Part shown: positions 35,424 to 43,601 of the stretch, piece after piece
Layout of the letters: each line of letters opens with the position of its first letter
Position numbering within the stretch: the first letter of the stretch is position 1
Assembly (NCBI RefSeq): GCF_024600715.1
Contig: NZ_CP102332.1
Location: 5,704,001-5,768,000 of the forward strand
DNA: 64,000 nt
Source: Streptomyces changanensis
Lineage (GTDB): Bacteria > Actinomycetota > Actinomycetes > Streptomycetales > Streptomycetaceae
Direction of reading: 5' to 3'
Notes under the pieces: generated by a model
What the model was told of the DNA's origin: nothing
What the model saw: only the letters and a program-made list of their open reading frames with translations
Database searches by the model: none
Made by a program: the position numbers and the translations under genes

Positions 35424-36362
35424 ATGGGTGTGGACGGTGGCGGGTTCCGGGACGTGTGGAGGGCGCCCGTCGCGGAACGCTGGGCCGGGCGGCGGCCGCT
35501 GTGGTGGACCGTCGGCCCGGCGGGTGAACTCGCGGTCCTGCTCGTGCGCCGACGACAGCTCCGCCGCCACCGACAGGTCAGGGGCTGGGTCGGGTGGAGT
35601 CCCCGGGCGCCGTTCGACGGGCTGCTGCTGATCCGCCGCGCCGACGGGTCGGGCGAGCGCCGGTCGCTCGACGGCATCCCGCTCGTGCCCGCCCACATCG
35701 CCCTCCTGCCCGACGGGCGCCTGCTGCTCGTCGCCGGTCGGGCGCTGCGGGACGACACCACGGGGGAGTGGCGGCCGAACGCCGTCGTCTGGTCCACCGA
35801 CGGCGCACATGAGAGCGCCGGCTGCCTCGGCGACGACATCCCCGTCCTCGTCACCGACCGCGGCGGGCTCGTCTGGACGGCCCACGGCGACGAGGGCGTG
35901 TACGGCGGGCACCCGGAGTCCGCGGCCGGCCTCGCCGGGTGGAGCACCGAGGGCCGCTCGGTGTGGGGGCCGCGCGGCCGGCTCCCCGACGCACCGTTGG
36001 AGGGGTGCGCCGCTGCCACGGAGGGGGAGCACGTGTGGCTCGTCTGGTACTCCGGCGGCAGCGCCCCAGGGACGTACCTGACGCGCGTCACCCCCGCCAC
36101 GGGCGAGGTGACCAGCCGGCCCAGCCCCGTACCCGAGCCGGACGGGTTCGCCGTACGGGGCGACCGCGCGGTGTTCACCCGGCGCGAGCACGGCCGGCGC
36201 GCCGTCGAGGTGGTACGCGCCCGGCTGGTCGACGGCGCGTGGACCGTGACCGCGCGCAGCCGTGTGCGCGTGCCCGGACGCGTGGTCCCGCGCTGCGGCC
36301 AGGGCCGCGACGGCGCGCTGTGGCTCCGTGCCGGGGACGCCTGGCTCTCCACCGACGCCTGA
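35424..36362 (+). CDS. Hypothetical protein, beta-propeller-like
   Basis: A 312-residue cytosolic protein without signal peptide. Repeated short strand-turn patterns (IALLPDGRLLLVAGRALRDD, TDRGGLVWTAHGDEGVYGGH, EGEHVWLVWYSGGSAPGTY) suggest a propeller of WD40/Kelch type. It opens with a Trp- and Arg-rich segment (WAGRRPLWWTV). ATG 35424 was chosen over GTG 35403 because GGGGGCGGGGG precedes it. A second propeller-like gene follows 76 bases later. No family or function is recognised. Confidence 0.65.
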   Translation: MGVDGGGFRDVWRAPVAERWAGRRPLWWTVGPAGELAVLLVRRRQLRRHRQVRGWVGWSPRAPFDGLLLIRRADGSGERRSLDGIPLVPAHIALLPDGRLLLVAGRALRDDTTGEWRPNAVVWSTDGAHESAGCLGDDIPVLVTDRGGLVWTAHGDEGVYGGHPESAAGLAGWSTEGRSVWGPRGRLPDAPLEGCAAATEGEHVWLVWYSGGSAPGTYLTRVTPATGEVTSRPSPVPEPDGFAVRGDRAVFTRREHGRRAVEVVRARLVDGAWTVTARSRVRVPGRVVPRCGQGRDGALWLRAGDAWLSTDA

Positions 36363-36438
36363 GCCGGCGCGGGGCGGGGACGTCGGCGGGTGACGCCTCG
36401 GCCGCTCGGCGCGCCCGCCCGGGTGACAGGATCGCGGC

Positions 36439-37521
36439 ATGAGGGAGACGGGGGACGTACGGATCGTGCCGGTACCGCTCGGCGCGACAGAGGCGCCCGG
36501 CAGGGTGCGCCGCGCCCCCGGGGACCGGTTGTCCCTGCGGACGCCGAACCGCCTGGAGGTGCACGACCGTGAGGCGTTCCTCGCGGGGGCCCGCGCACCC
36601 GTCGAGGCCCTCGACCTGCCACCCGGCGCGCACGCCGAACCGGCACCGGGCGGTGGCTTCGTCGTCGCGGAGGCCGCCCGCGTCCGGGCCGTGGCGCCCG
36701 ACGGGACGACCCGCTGGGAGCTGCCGCACGACACCTGGCACGGCGGGCACCGCCCGCCCCGGGCACCCGGCGCGCCCGCGCCCGACCCGTCCGGGCGCCT
36801 GGTCGCCGTGACCGTCCCGACCCTGCTGCCGGAGGAGGAGGTCGCCGCACGCGCCGTCGCCCTGCAGGACGGTCCGCGCCGGCGCGGCTACGGCCGCGAC
36901 CGCCTGCTCCTCCTCGACGCCGGGACCGGCACCGTCCGCGCCGAGCAGCCGGTCGCGGCCGTGGCGGGGGCGCTCGCCCTGGAGTGGCACGCGGGCGGCG
37001 CCCTCCTCGCGGCGTCCTTCCGGACCGCCTGGTACGGCTGGGCCGGGTACTGGGCGGAACCGTCCGACGGCGGGTTGCGGATCCTCGGCGTCACCGCGGA
37101 CCGCCACGAGGTGGTCGGGTTCCTCCCCGGCTCCTCCCGGGTGGTGACCCTGCGCCGCGCCGAATGGACGGCCCTCGACGACGACCGGTACGAACTGGCC
37201 CTCCACGACGCCCGCGCCGCCGCCGGCGCGGCCGCGTCCCCGGTCGCGACGCTCGACCTCAACGACCTGTCGTGGGACGCCGAGAACGACGACTTCGGGT
37301 CCGCGCACGTCCTGGACGGCTCGCATCTGCTGGTCACCGCCGACTGGGTACCCAGCGAAGGCCCCCTGGAGCACACGCACTGGCTGCTGGCGGCGGACAC
37401 GCTGCGCCCGCTGGGGCGGCTGCGCTACCCCTGCCCGGTCGACGACACCGTCGTCCCCCTCGGCGACGGCACCTGGCTCACCCGCGACGGCGACCGGCTG
37501 CGGCACTGGCGCCTCGGCTAG
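36439..37521 (+). CDS. Hypothetical protein, beta-propeller-like, paired with the preceding gene
   Basis: A 360-residue protein with no signal peptide or membrane span. It has repeated propeller-like elements (PGGGFVVAEAARVRAVAPDG, DRLLLLDAGTGTVRAEQPVA, GGLRILGVTADRHEVVGFLP, SHLLVTADWVPSEG) and closes on LTRDGDRLRHWRLG, a typical last blade. The upstream neighbour has the same character, so the two may form a paralogous or interacting pair. ATG 36439 follows ACAGGAT. It ends at a TAG; the same frame continues afterwards into a regulator-like tail (see 37522). Confidence 0.65.
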   Translation: MRETGDVRIVPVPLGATEAPGRVRRAPGDRLSLRTPNRLEVHDREAFLAGARAPVEALDLPPGAHAEPAPGGGFVVAEAARVRAVAPDGTTRWELPHDTWHGGHRPPRAPGAPAPDPSGRLVAVTVPTLLPEEEVAARAVALQDGPRRRGYGRDRLLLLDAGTGTVRAEQPVAAVAGALALEWHAGGALLAASFRTAWYGWAGYWAEPSDGGLRILGVTADRHEVVGFLPGSSRVVTLRRAEWTALDDDRYELALHDARAAAGAAASPVATLDLNDLSWDAENDDFGSAHVLDGSHLLVTADWVPSEGPLEHTHWLLAADTLRPLGRLRYPCPVDDTVVPLGDGTWLTRDGDRLRHWRLG

Positions 37522-37551
37522 GGGCTCCCGCCCTCGTGGTCAGGTCACGGG

Positions 37552-37773
37552 GCCGCGGCGGCCGGAGGCGCCGCCGGGCGGGCGGCGGAACTGCTCGGCG
37601 CGGCCCGCGCCGGGGCGGGCGCACCGCTGCCGGCGGCGGAGCGGTACGACGTCGATCGGGTGTGGGCCCGGTGGCAGGCCGCGCTCGGCCCCGGGGCGGC
37701 GGCGACGGCGTTCGCCCGCGGTGAGGCGCACGGCCCGAAGCGCCTCCCGGCCGCCCTGCCCGCGGACGCCTGA
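37552..37773 (+). pseudogene. C-terminal remnant of an AfsR/SARP- or ATPase-type (LuxR/BTAD) regulator
   Basis: Sequence after the TAG of the preceding gene reads, in the same frame, GRAAELLGAARAGAGAPLP, AERYDVDRVWARWQAALG and AATAFARGEA to a TGA at 37771-37773. This is the signature of the last TPR-like segment of large Streptomyces regulators (AfsR/BTAD or LuxR ATPases), normally followed by only a few residues. No start codon with ribosome site precedes it and the rest of such a gene is absent, so it is a decayed remnant. The link to the upstream gene's frame is probably chance. Confidence 0.5.
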
Positions 37774-37888
37774 CCCGGTACCCGGCCGCCGTACGCCCGA
37801 AGCGGCCGGGCCGCGCGCCACCGCAGGGGCGGCCCGCCGGCGCCGAGGATGCGGGGCCGGTGGCAGGGCGGGGGGGTGGGGAAGGGCT

Positions 37889-37949
37889 GGCTACGGGGCT
37901 CGGGGAAGGGCGAGGGGGTCCGGCTACGGGGCTCGGGGAAGGGCGAGGG
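37889..37949. repeat. 28-bp direct repeat, two copies
   Basis: GGCTACGGGGCTCGGGGAAG followed by GGCGAGGG occurs at 37889-37916 and again at 37922-37949, within a G-rich tract (37850-38000) that separates the regulator remnant from the end of a minus-strand gene. Non-coding. Confidence 0.7.
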
Positions 37950-38010
37950 AGCCTGGGGGAGGGCCCGGCCATGGGGCCCGGGGGGAGGGCGGGGGCGGCC
38001 GGCGGAAGCC

Positions 38011-38865
38011 TCAGGCGGCCGGTGGGCGGGTGGCCGTGACGAGGTAGTAGTCGAGGAGCCCGTCCCGGTACGCGCCGAGGAAGTTGCGCGGCCAGGACAC
38101 GGGCAGGTCCACCCCGGCGAGGAAGCGGTCGAAACCGGGCCACACCGACTCCCCGAGCGACTCGGCCCGGACCTCCACGAGCCCCGCCTCGGCCAGCGCA
38201 CCGGTCAGCTCCGGCAGCGGGTGCGCCACGTCCAGCCCCGAGGCGAAGCTGTCCAGGCGCCGGGCCAGTTCGTCCGCGGCGTCCTCCCGGTCGTCCGGGA
38301 CGAAGAAGCTCGCGACGGCGACCCGGCCGCCCGGGCGGAGCACGCGCGCGCCCTCCCGGGCGAAGGCGCGCAGGTCGCGGAAGTGCTGGGCGGCCTCAAC
38401 CGAGTAGAGGTGGTCGAAGCCGGCGTCGGGGAGCGGCAACCGCTCGGCGGCGCCGCGCGCGAAGCACAGCCGGTCGGGGGACGCGGCCAGCAGCTCGGCG
38501 TTGGCGCGGCGGGCCCGGGCCAGCTGGTCCGGGTGGATGTCGACGCCCGTCACCGCGTCGAAGGCGTACTCCTCCAGGGCGAGGGCGCAGCCGAGGCCGA
38601 GGCCGCAGCCGACCTCCACGGCCCGGCCCCGCGGCCGGCCGCCGGCCAGCGCGCCGAGCACCCGCCGGTACAGGTCCCGCTCGCTGCGGACCCGGTCGTC
38701 CACCGTGAGGGGCCGCTCCGGGTCGGGCGGGATACCGTCCCAGTGGCCGAAGTTGATGAAGCCGCCACCGAAGGACGGCACGGAACTCAGGTCGTCGGGC
38801 CCGTAGACGGCCCGCACCCTGGACGGCACGCCGTCCACGACCGCCACCTCGTCGTCACCAGTCAT
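38011..38865 (-). CDS. Class I SAM-dependent methyltransferase
   Basis: A 284-residue methyltransferase of the methyltransf_11/cyclopropane-synthase-like fold. Motif I AVEVGCGLGLGCALAL, DAVTGVDIHPDQLARARR, HLYSVEAAQHFRDLRAFARE and LRPGGRVAVASFFVPDD mark the core. The N-terminal segment FGGGFINFGHWDGIP is typical of small-molecule O- or C-methyltransferases in natural product pathways (erythromycin/rebeccamycin type). The substrate is unknown. ATG 38865 lies inside a sensible 95-base gap from the next gene; longer forms would overlap that gene. Confidence 0.86.
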   Translation of the reverse strand: MTGDDEVAVVDGVPSRVRAVYGPDDLSSVPSFGGGFINFGHWDGIPPDPERPLTVDDRVRSERDLYRRVLGALAGGRPRGRAVEVGCGLGLGCALALEEYAFDAVTGVDIHPDQLARARRANAELLAASPDRLCFARGAAERLPLPDAGFDHLYSVEAAQHFRDLRAFAREGARVLRPGGRVAVASFFVPDDREDAADELARRLDSFASGLDVAHPLPELTGALAEAGLVEVRAESLGESVWPGFDRFLAGVDLPVSWPRNFLGAYRDGLLDYYLVTATRPPAA

Positions 38866-38960
38866 GCGCGTACGGTAACCCGATGGACGGCGGGACGGAC
38901 CGGGGCGGGAGCGAATCCGGCCGACGGCGATCGACGGCCGAGAGGCCGTCACCCGGCCGG

Positions 38961-39665
38961 TCAGTTGCCCCAGTTGGCGATGGACGCGGCGCGGTCGCCC
39001 CACCCGAACCGGTTCAGGTCCGGGGTGGTGCAGCCCTTGCGGGCGAAGAACTCGTTGCCCTGCCAGTCGAAGGCGTCGAACAGCGAGACGTCGAAGCGGC
39101 ACCAGCTGAGCGAGGAGATGACGTCGTTCCAGTTCTGGGTGGAGAGGAAGCCGCGGTGCACCCGGCTCAGGTTCGGGTAGCCCAGGCCGGCGCCCAGGCA
39201 CTTGACGTCCCCCTGCTCGCCCGCGTCCTCGAAGAAGCACACCCGGTCGGGGAGCGAGTCCGGATTCGACGTGCACACCCGCTCGAACGAGCCGCGCGCG
39301 CCGTCCGGCCCTTCCCGGGGCGGCCCGTCCGCGGTGGCGCGGCGCGCCTCGGCGAGCATCGCCGCGCGGTCGGTGAAGCCCGCGAGCACCACCTCGTCCC
39401 CGCTGCCGAGCGGGGTCAGGTGCAGGGGCCCGGCGAGGTCGGCGTGCATGCGCTCCTCGTCCTCGACGGTCTCCCCGTCCAGGACGAGCGGCACGGACGC
39501 CGAGAAGACCCGCACCAGCCCCAGGGGGGCGCGCTCGGCGAACAGCTCGCGGGCCGCGGACTCCGGCAGGGGGCGCGGCTCCGGGTCGTCCAGGGCGACG
39601 GCCCCGGACGTCCGCTCCGCCCGCTGCTCCGGGCCGTGGCCCGGGTCGTCGGTCTGGTGCGTCAT
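38961..39665 (-). CDS. Hypothetical protein with a beta/gamma-crystallin or peptidase inhibitor I36-like C-terminus
   Basis: A 234-residue protein without signal peptide. Residues ~25-130 include a region resembling beta/gamma-crystallin-like strands (GLVRVFSASVPLVLDGE, HLTPLGSGDEVVLAGF). The C-terminal ~95 residues (VCFFEDAGEQGDVKCLGAG, FDVSLFDAFDWQGNEFFARK, NRFGWGDRAASIANWGN) have the Cys, Trp and Asn pattern seen in I36-type inhibitors and crystallin-like proteins, usually secreted. Four cysteines in this part could form disulfides, odd for a protein with no visible export signal. ATG 39665 follows GGAGG at seven bases. Confidence 0.6.
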   Translation of the reverse strand: MTHQTDDPGHGPEQRAERTSGAVALDDPEPRPLPESAARELFAERAPLGLVRVFSASVPLVLDGETVEDEERMHADLAGPLHLTPLGSGDEVVLAGFTDRAAMLAEARRATADGPPREGPDGARGSFERVCTSNPDSLPDRVCFFEDAGEQGDVKCLGAGLGYPNLSRVHRGFLSTQNWNDVISSLSWCRFDVSLFDAFDWQGNEFFARKGCTTPDLNRFGWGDRAASIANWGN

Positions 39666-39889
39666 GGCGCCACCTCCGTCCGTCCCGTCCAGGCTATGCC
39701 CGTCGGCGGGGGAGCGCCCGCGCGCGGACGGACCCCCGCGAGTGCCCCCGCCAGGGGGGCGGGCGCGGTGGCCGCCGGGGAGCCGGGGCGGGGTGGCCGC
39801 AGGGGGGCGCCGGGGAGCCGGGGCGGGGTGGCGCGGGCGGCCGGAAAGGTGCTGGCGGGTGCCATCGGCTCTCATTACCGTGAACGATC

Positions 39890-40819
39890 ATGCAGGAGAA
39901 CAAGAGCGGCACGCACCGCTCCACGGGTACGCAGCGCATGGTGGCGGCGGGGGAACTCCGCCTGTGGACGGAGGAGTTCGGCAACCCGGGCGATCCGGCC
40001 GTACTGCTGCTGATGGGAGCGGGCGCCCAAGGGGTCCAGTGGAACGACGGCTTCGTCGAACGGCTCGTGGCGGGGGGCCGCCGCGTCGTCCGGTACGACC
40101 ACCGCGACACGGGACTCTCCTCCACGGTCGACTTCGCCACCCACCCGTACACGGTCGCGGACATGGCGGACGACGCGCTCGCGGTCCTCGACGGGCTCGG
40201 CGTCGAGCGGGCGCACCTGGTGGGGGCCTCCCTCGGCGGGGTGATCGCCCAGCGGATCGCCGTCACGCACCCGCACCGCGTGCTCACCCTCACCGCCCTC
40301 TCCTCCTCGCCCCTGTGGGCCGACGCCCCCGGTGCCATCCAGCGCGCGATGGCCGGTGCCCCGCCCCTCCCCGGCGACCTCCCGGCACCCTCCCCGGAGC
40401 TGCTCGCGGCCCTCGCCGCGACGCTGCCCCGCGAGGGCGCGGACCTGGAGGAGTACCTCACCACCCGGATGCCGTTGTGGCGCCTGCTCCACGGCGGCAC
40501 GCTCCCGTTCGACGAGGACGAGTACCGCGCGATGGAGTCGCTCGTGTACGCGCGCGCCCGCAGCCTCCCGGCCGCGCTCCACCACAGCCTCGCCGGCAGC
40601 GCCGGCACCGGCGGTACCGCCGGTCCGGCCGCCGTGAAGGCGCCGACGCTGGTGCTGCACGGCACGGACGACCCGATGTTCCCGCTCGCGCACGGCGAGG
40701 CCGTCGCCGCCGCCGTGCCGGACGCCCGGCTGGTCGTCGTGGCGGGCATGGGGCACACCTTGCCGTCCGTCCTCGACGCCCGGCTGGCCGAAGAGGTGCT
40801 GCGGCACACGGCCCCGTGA
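39890..40819 (+). CDS. Alpha/beta-fold hydrolase
   Basis: A 309-residue hydrolase. The nucleophile elbow GASLGG (in AHLVGASLGGVIAQRIAVTH), the oxyanion region LLLMGAGAQGVQW, the acid in VLHGTDDPMFPLAHG and the base in VAGMGHTLPS are all intact. It resembles the RdmC/aclacinomycin methylesterase group. ATG 39890 has no ribosome site; TACCGT lies eight bases upstream and could be a -10, so the mRNA may be leaderless. A later ATG at residue 17 (MVAAGELRLW) is the alternative start. The substrate is unknown. Confidence 0.85.
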   Translation: MQENKSGTHRSTGTQRMVAAGELRLWTEEFGNPGDPAVLLLMGAGAQGVQWNDGFVERLVAGGRRVVRYDHRDTGLSSTVDFATHPYTVADMADDALAVLDGLGVERAHLVGASLGGVIAQRIAVTHPHRVLTLTALSSSPLWADAPGAIQRAMAGAPPLPGDLPAPSPELLAALAATLPREGADLEEYLTTRMPLWRLLHGGTLPFDEDEYRAMESLVYARARSLPAALHHSLAGSAGTGGTAGPAAVKAPTLVLHGTDDPMFPLAHGEAVAAAVPDARLVVVAGMGHTLPSVLDARLAEEVLRHTAP

Positions 40820-40986
40820 CCACGCCCGGGCCCGACGGGGTCCACCGGGTCCACCGGGTGCGTGGGGCCCGGGGCGGCGCCGGGGCGGGGCGGTGTCACC
40901 GCCGGTGTGTCACCGTCCGGGGTGGTAGACCGGGAGCGTCGCCCCGGTGCCGGGCGGCTGCCGTCCCGGAGCGAAGGAGACCCGCC

Positions 40987-41235
40987 GTGCCGAACGACGA
41001 CCCCGCCGAGACCGACGGCCTGCCGGCCGCCGCCCCGATCGTCGTCCTCGGCGTCGTACCCGCCGACCCGCCGTACCGCGTGGTCGAGATCCGGGGTGAC
41101 GTCGTCGGGACCGCCCGCGACGTGCTGGACGTCATCCGCCTCGCCCACCACGCGGGCCTGACCCACGTGGACCTCGACGACCCGGCCGTCGTGCGGTGGG
41201 TGGGCGGCGGCAAGTACCGGTGGGCCCCCCGGTGA
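40987..41235 (+). CDS. Small hypothetical protein (82 aa)
   Basis: An 82-residue soluble protein starting at GTG behind GAAGGAGA. After a polar, acidic start it has a compact alternating pattern (PIVVLGVVPADPPYRVVEIR, GTARDVLDVIRLAHHAGLTH, DDPAVVRWVGGGKYRWAP) resembling a small alpha/beta domain. No family is recognised, though streptomycetes carry many such conserved orphans. It ends against a tandem repeat that separates it from the convergent aldo/keto reductase. Confidence 0.65.
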   Translation: MPNDDPAETDGLPAAAPIVVLGVVPADPPYRVVEIRGDVVGTARDVLDVIRLAHHAGLTHVDLDDPAVVRWVGGGKYRWAPR

Positions 41236-41297
41236 CCCGCCCCGCCACCGGGCCCACGGCCGGGTGCCGGTGCCGCCGGACGGGCCGTGCGCCGGGC

Positions 41298-41393
41298 GGT
41301 CGGATGGCCCGCCCACCGTCCGGTCGGATGGCCCGCCCACCGTCCGGGCGGACGGCCCGTCCAGCGTCCGGTCGGACGGCCGTGCGCCGGGCG
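41298..41393. repeat. 24-bp tandem repeat between convergent genes
   Basis: GGTCGGATGGCCCGCCCACC plus GTCC occurs at 41298 and 41322 identically, then as a variant at 41346 (GGGCGGACGGCCCGTCCAGC) and a decayed fourth unit at 41370. Every copy can form a short hairpin on GGCCCGCCC or GGACGGCCCGTCC. It fills the convergent gap and is non-coding. Confidence 0.75.
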
Positions 41394-41422
41394 GTCAGTC
41401 AGGTGACCCGTCCGGCGGCCGG

Positions 41423-42472
41423 TCAGGCGGCGGCGCGGGCGGCCCGCGACCTGCGGCGCAGCCCCGGGTCGGTCAGCGACGGCGGGCTCCAGACGCCGTC
41501 GGCGCGGTAGAGGTCGGTCCCGGGCGGGACGATCGCGTCGATCCGGTCGAGGACGTCGTCGTCCAGGACGAGGTCGGCGCCCTTCAGCGTGGCGTCCAAC
41601 TGCTCCCGCGTACGCGGCCCGACGATCACCGACGTGACCGCCGGGTGTGCCGGCGGGAAGGCGACCGCCAGCTCCGGCAGCGTGCGGCCCAGGCCGTCGG
41701 CCACCGCGACCAGCTCCTCGACGGCGTCGAGCTTGGCGGCGTTTCCCGGCAGCGCCGGGTCGAACCGCGCCGGCGTCAGCGCGGCCCGTCCGGTGCCCAG
41801 GTCGACCGGGCGGCCCTTGCGGTACGCGCCGGTCAGGAACCCCGACGCCAGCGGCGACCAGGTCAGCGCCCCCATGCCCAGCCGCTCCACGACGGGCAGC
41901 ACGTGCGCCTCGGCGCCCCGGGCCAGCAGCGAGTACGGCGGCTGCTCGGTGCGGAACCGCATCAGGCCCCGGCGCTCCGCGACGTGGTGCGCCTCGACGA
42001 TCTCCTCCGCCGGGAACGTCGAGCAGCCGAACGCCCGCACCTTCCCCTGCCGCACCAGGTCGCCGAGAACCGACAGCGTCTCCTCGACGTCGGTCGTGTG
42101 GTCCGGCCGGTGCACCTGGTACAGGTCGATCCAGTCGGTGTCCAGCCGCCGCAGGCTCTCCTCCACCGCCCGCACGATCCAGCGGCGCGAGTTGCCGCTC
42201 CGGTTGCGCCCCTCGCCCATCGGGAAGTGCACCTTCGTGGCGAGCACGACGTCGTCCCGCCGGCCCCGCAGGGCCTTGCCGACGATGGTCTCCGACTCGC
42301 CGGCCGAGTACATGTCGGCGGTGTCGAGGAAGTTGATCCCCCGGTCGAGCGCGGCGTGGACGATCCGTACGCAGTCGTCGTGGTCGGGGTTGCCGACGGC
42401 GCCGAACATCATGGTGCCGAGGCAGTAGGCGCTCACCTCCATGCCGGTGCGGCCGAGGGTGCGGTAGCGCAT
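41423..42472 (-). CDS. Aldo/keto reductase
   Basis: A 349-residue NADPH-dependent aldo/keto reductase of the YajO/Tas/AKR11-like group. It starts RYRTLGRTGMEVSAYCLG and has the catalytic Asp/Tyr in FLDTADMYSAGESE, the Lys in VVLATKVHFP and the His in LYQVHRPDHT. I prefer the ATG at 42472, six bases after GGGAG, over that at 42478, which overlaps the ribosome site. A MerR-style promoter 85-110 bases upstream suggests induction by a MerR regulator, as in many stress-inducible reductases. Confidence 0.92.
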   Translation of the reverse strand: MRYRTLGRTGMEVSAYCLGTMMFGAVGNPDHDDCVRIVHAALDRGINFLDTADMYSAGESETIVGKALRGRRDDVVLATKVHFPMGEGRNRSGNSRRWIVRAVEESLRRLDTDWIDLYQVHRPDHTTDVEETLSVLGDLVRQGKVRAFGCSTFPAEEIVEAHHVAERRGLMRFRTEQPPYSLLARGAEAHVLPVVERLGMGALTWSPLASGFLTGAYRKGRPVDLGTGRAALTPARFDPALPGNAAKLDAVEELVAVADGLGRTLPELAVAFPPAHPAVTSVIVGPRTREQLDATLKGADLVLDDDVLDRIDAIVPPGTDLYRADGVWSPPSLTDPGLRRRSRAARAAA

Positions 42473-42553
42473 GGTCATCTCCCAGTCTGGGCAAGCGGGT
42501 TGACGCGGCGGGGTCGGGGATGCGGAGCGGGGCCGCGGCGTGCGACGTCGGCG

Positions 42554-42584
42554 ACCCTACGAGCTGGAGCGCACTCCAGCGCAA
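42554..42584 (-). promoter_or_regulatory. MerR-type promoter with spacer dyad, for the aldo/keto reductase
   Basis: Reading the minus strand, -35 TTGCGC (complement of 42579-42584), a 19-base spacer, and -10 TAGGGT (complement of 42554-42559). A perfect-arm dyad CTGGAG-CGCA-CTCCAG (42564-42579) sits in the spacer. A 19-base spacer with a central dyad is the hallmark of MerR-family promoters, which are inactive until the activator twists them. No merR gene is adjacent. Confidence 0.7.
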
Positions 42585-42599
42585 CACCCGCCACCGTCC

Positions 42600-42790
42600 C
42601 CGTATCCCCGCCCCGCGCCGCCCGCCCGTCCGCGGCCGGCCCTGCGCCCCACCCCGCCCCGCGCCCCACCCCCGTCCGCGGCCCGCCTTACGCCGCCAAC
42701 GCCCTGCGCCACCCCGTCCGTCCGCGGCCCGCCCTGCGCCGCCAACGCCCTGCGCCGCCCCGCCCCGCGCCCCACCCCGCCCCGCGCCTG
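42600..42790. repeat. GC-rich repeats in a ~900-base gap
   Basis: GTCCGCGGCCCGCC(T/C)TACGCC-like units with CGCCAACGCCCTGCGCC occur at about 42674-42700 and 42720-42760, inside a C-rich tract from 42585 to 42800. The larger gap 42473-43388 contains the reductase promoter, this tract, and a possible decayed gene (42900-43240), but no intact gene. Confidence 0.5.
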
Positions 42791-42895
42791 CCGGCCGGCC
42801 GGGGACGGTCGGCGCCGGGGGTGTCCAGTGGCGGGCGGGGGAGGGCCGCGTTCCCGAAGTCCTGCTCTGAGGTGCTCCGGGACGGCGCAGCGCGT

Positions 42896-43240
42896 CACCC
42901 GCCCGCGGGGGCGGGGAGCTCGGCTCGAAAAGCGGGGAGAGGCGGCCCCCAGGCGGTCGAGGGGTCGAGGGCCCAGCCGGCGCAGCGGGCGGTCCTCGAC
43001 GGTCGCCGGCACGCCCGGCAGCTCCGGCGTACCGGCCCTCCGGCGTACGGGACCGCCGTCGCCACGCCGTCCCACGCGCTGCGCGGCACGTCCAGCCAGT
43101 CGGCCGCACGTGTGCCCACACGAGGTGGACGGCGAACTGCCCGGTCTCCGCGGTCCGTTCGGCGGGTACGCCGGGTGCAGGTCGCCGAGCGAGGACCGGC
43201 ACCGCCGACGGGCGCGGGATGCCCGTCCGGCCGGGACACG
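42896..43240 (-). pseudogene. Possible frameshifted remnant of an unidentified gene
   Basis: Protein-like stretches appear in different minus-strand frames in order: ETGQFAVHLVWAHVR (about 43150-43105), AADWLDVPRSAWDGVATAVP (about 43105-43045), then PELPGVPATVEDRPLRRLG (about 43030-42970) or, in the previous frame, CAGWALDPSTAWGPPLPAF ending at a TGA at 42896. This pattern suggests a decayed gene with one or two frameshifts. The family is not recognised and the reading is uncertain. Confidence 0.25.
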
Positions 43241-43388
43241 TCCCACCCGGTGCCCCGGCCCTCCCCGTCGGGGCCACGTGCGCCGGGGGAGGGGCGCGGC
43301 GGTGGGCGCCCCTACGCGCGGGAGCCGCCAGGGGCCGGTGACGGCCCCTGACGGCTCCCGGTGCGGCGGGCGCCGCCGGACGGCGGAA

Positions 43389-43601
43389 TTACTCGACCGT
43401 CATGTACGAGCCCTCGACCGCGCTGCCGCTGGCGATGATGGCGCCGCCCTGGGACTGCAGGTAGTGCCCCTTCATGGCGCTGAACTCCGCCGCGTGGAAG
43501 TGGCCGCCGTTGTCGTCGTACTCACCGGCGGCGGCGGGTGCTGCTCCGACCGCCATCGCGGCAGCGGCCAGCGCGGCGCAGGCAAGGGCCTTCTTGATCA
43601 T
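43389..43601 (-). CDS. Small secreted protein (70 aa)
   Basis: A 70-residue precursor with a Sec signal peptide (IKKALACAALAAAAMAVGAA, cleavage near AAAGEYDD). The mature ~43 residues are short, His/Gly/Ser-rich and lack Cys: DDNGGHFHAAEFSAMKGHYL then SQGGAIIASGSAVEGSYM. It is not a chaplin or rodlin as far as I can read. ATG follows GGAGGAACAC. The mature part resembles other orphan secreted peptides of streptomycetes. Function unknown. Confidence 0.75.
   Translation of the reverse strand: MIKKALACAALAAAAMAVGAAPAAAGEYDDNGGHFHAAEFSAMKGHYLQSQGGAIIASGSAVEGSYMTVE

Noticed and set aside
42895..43239. Intact 114-residue minus-strand gene
   Set aside because: Its start lacks a ribosome site and the protein-like character jumps between frames; treated as a possible relic.
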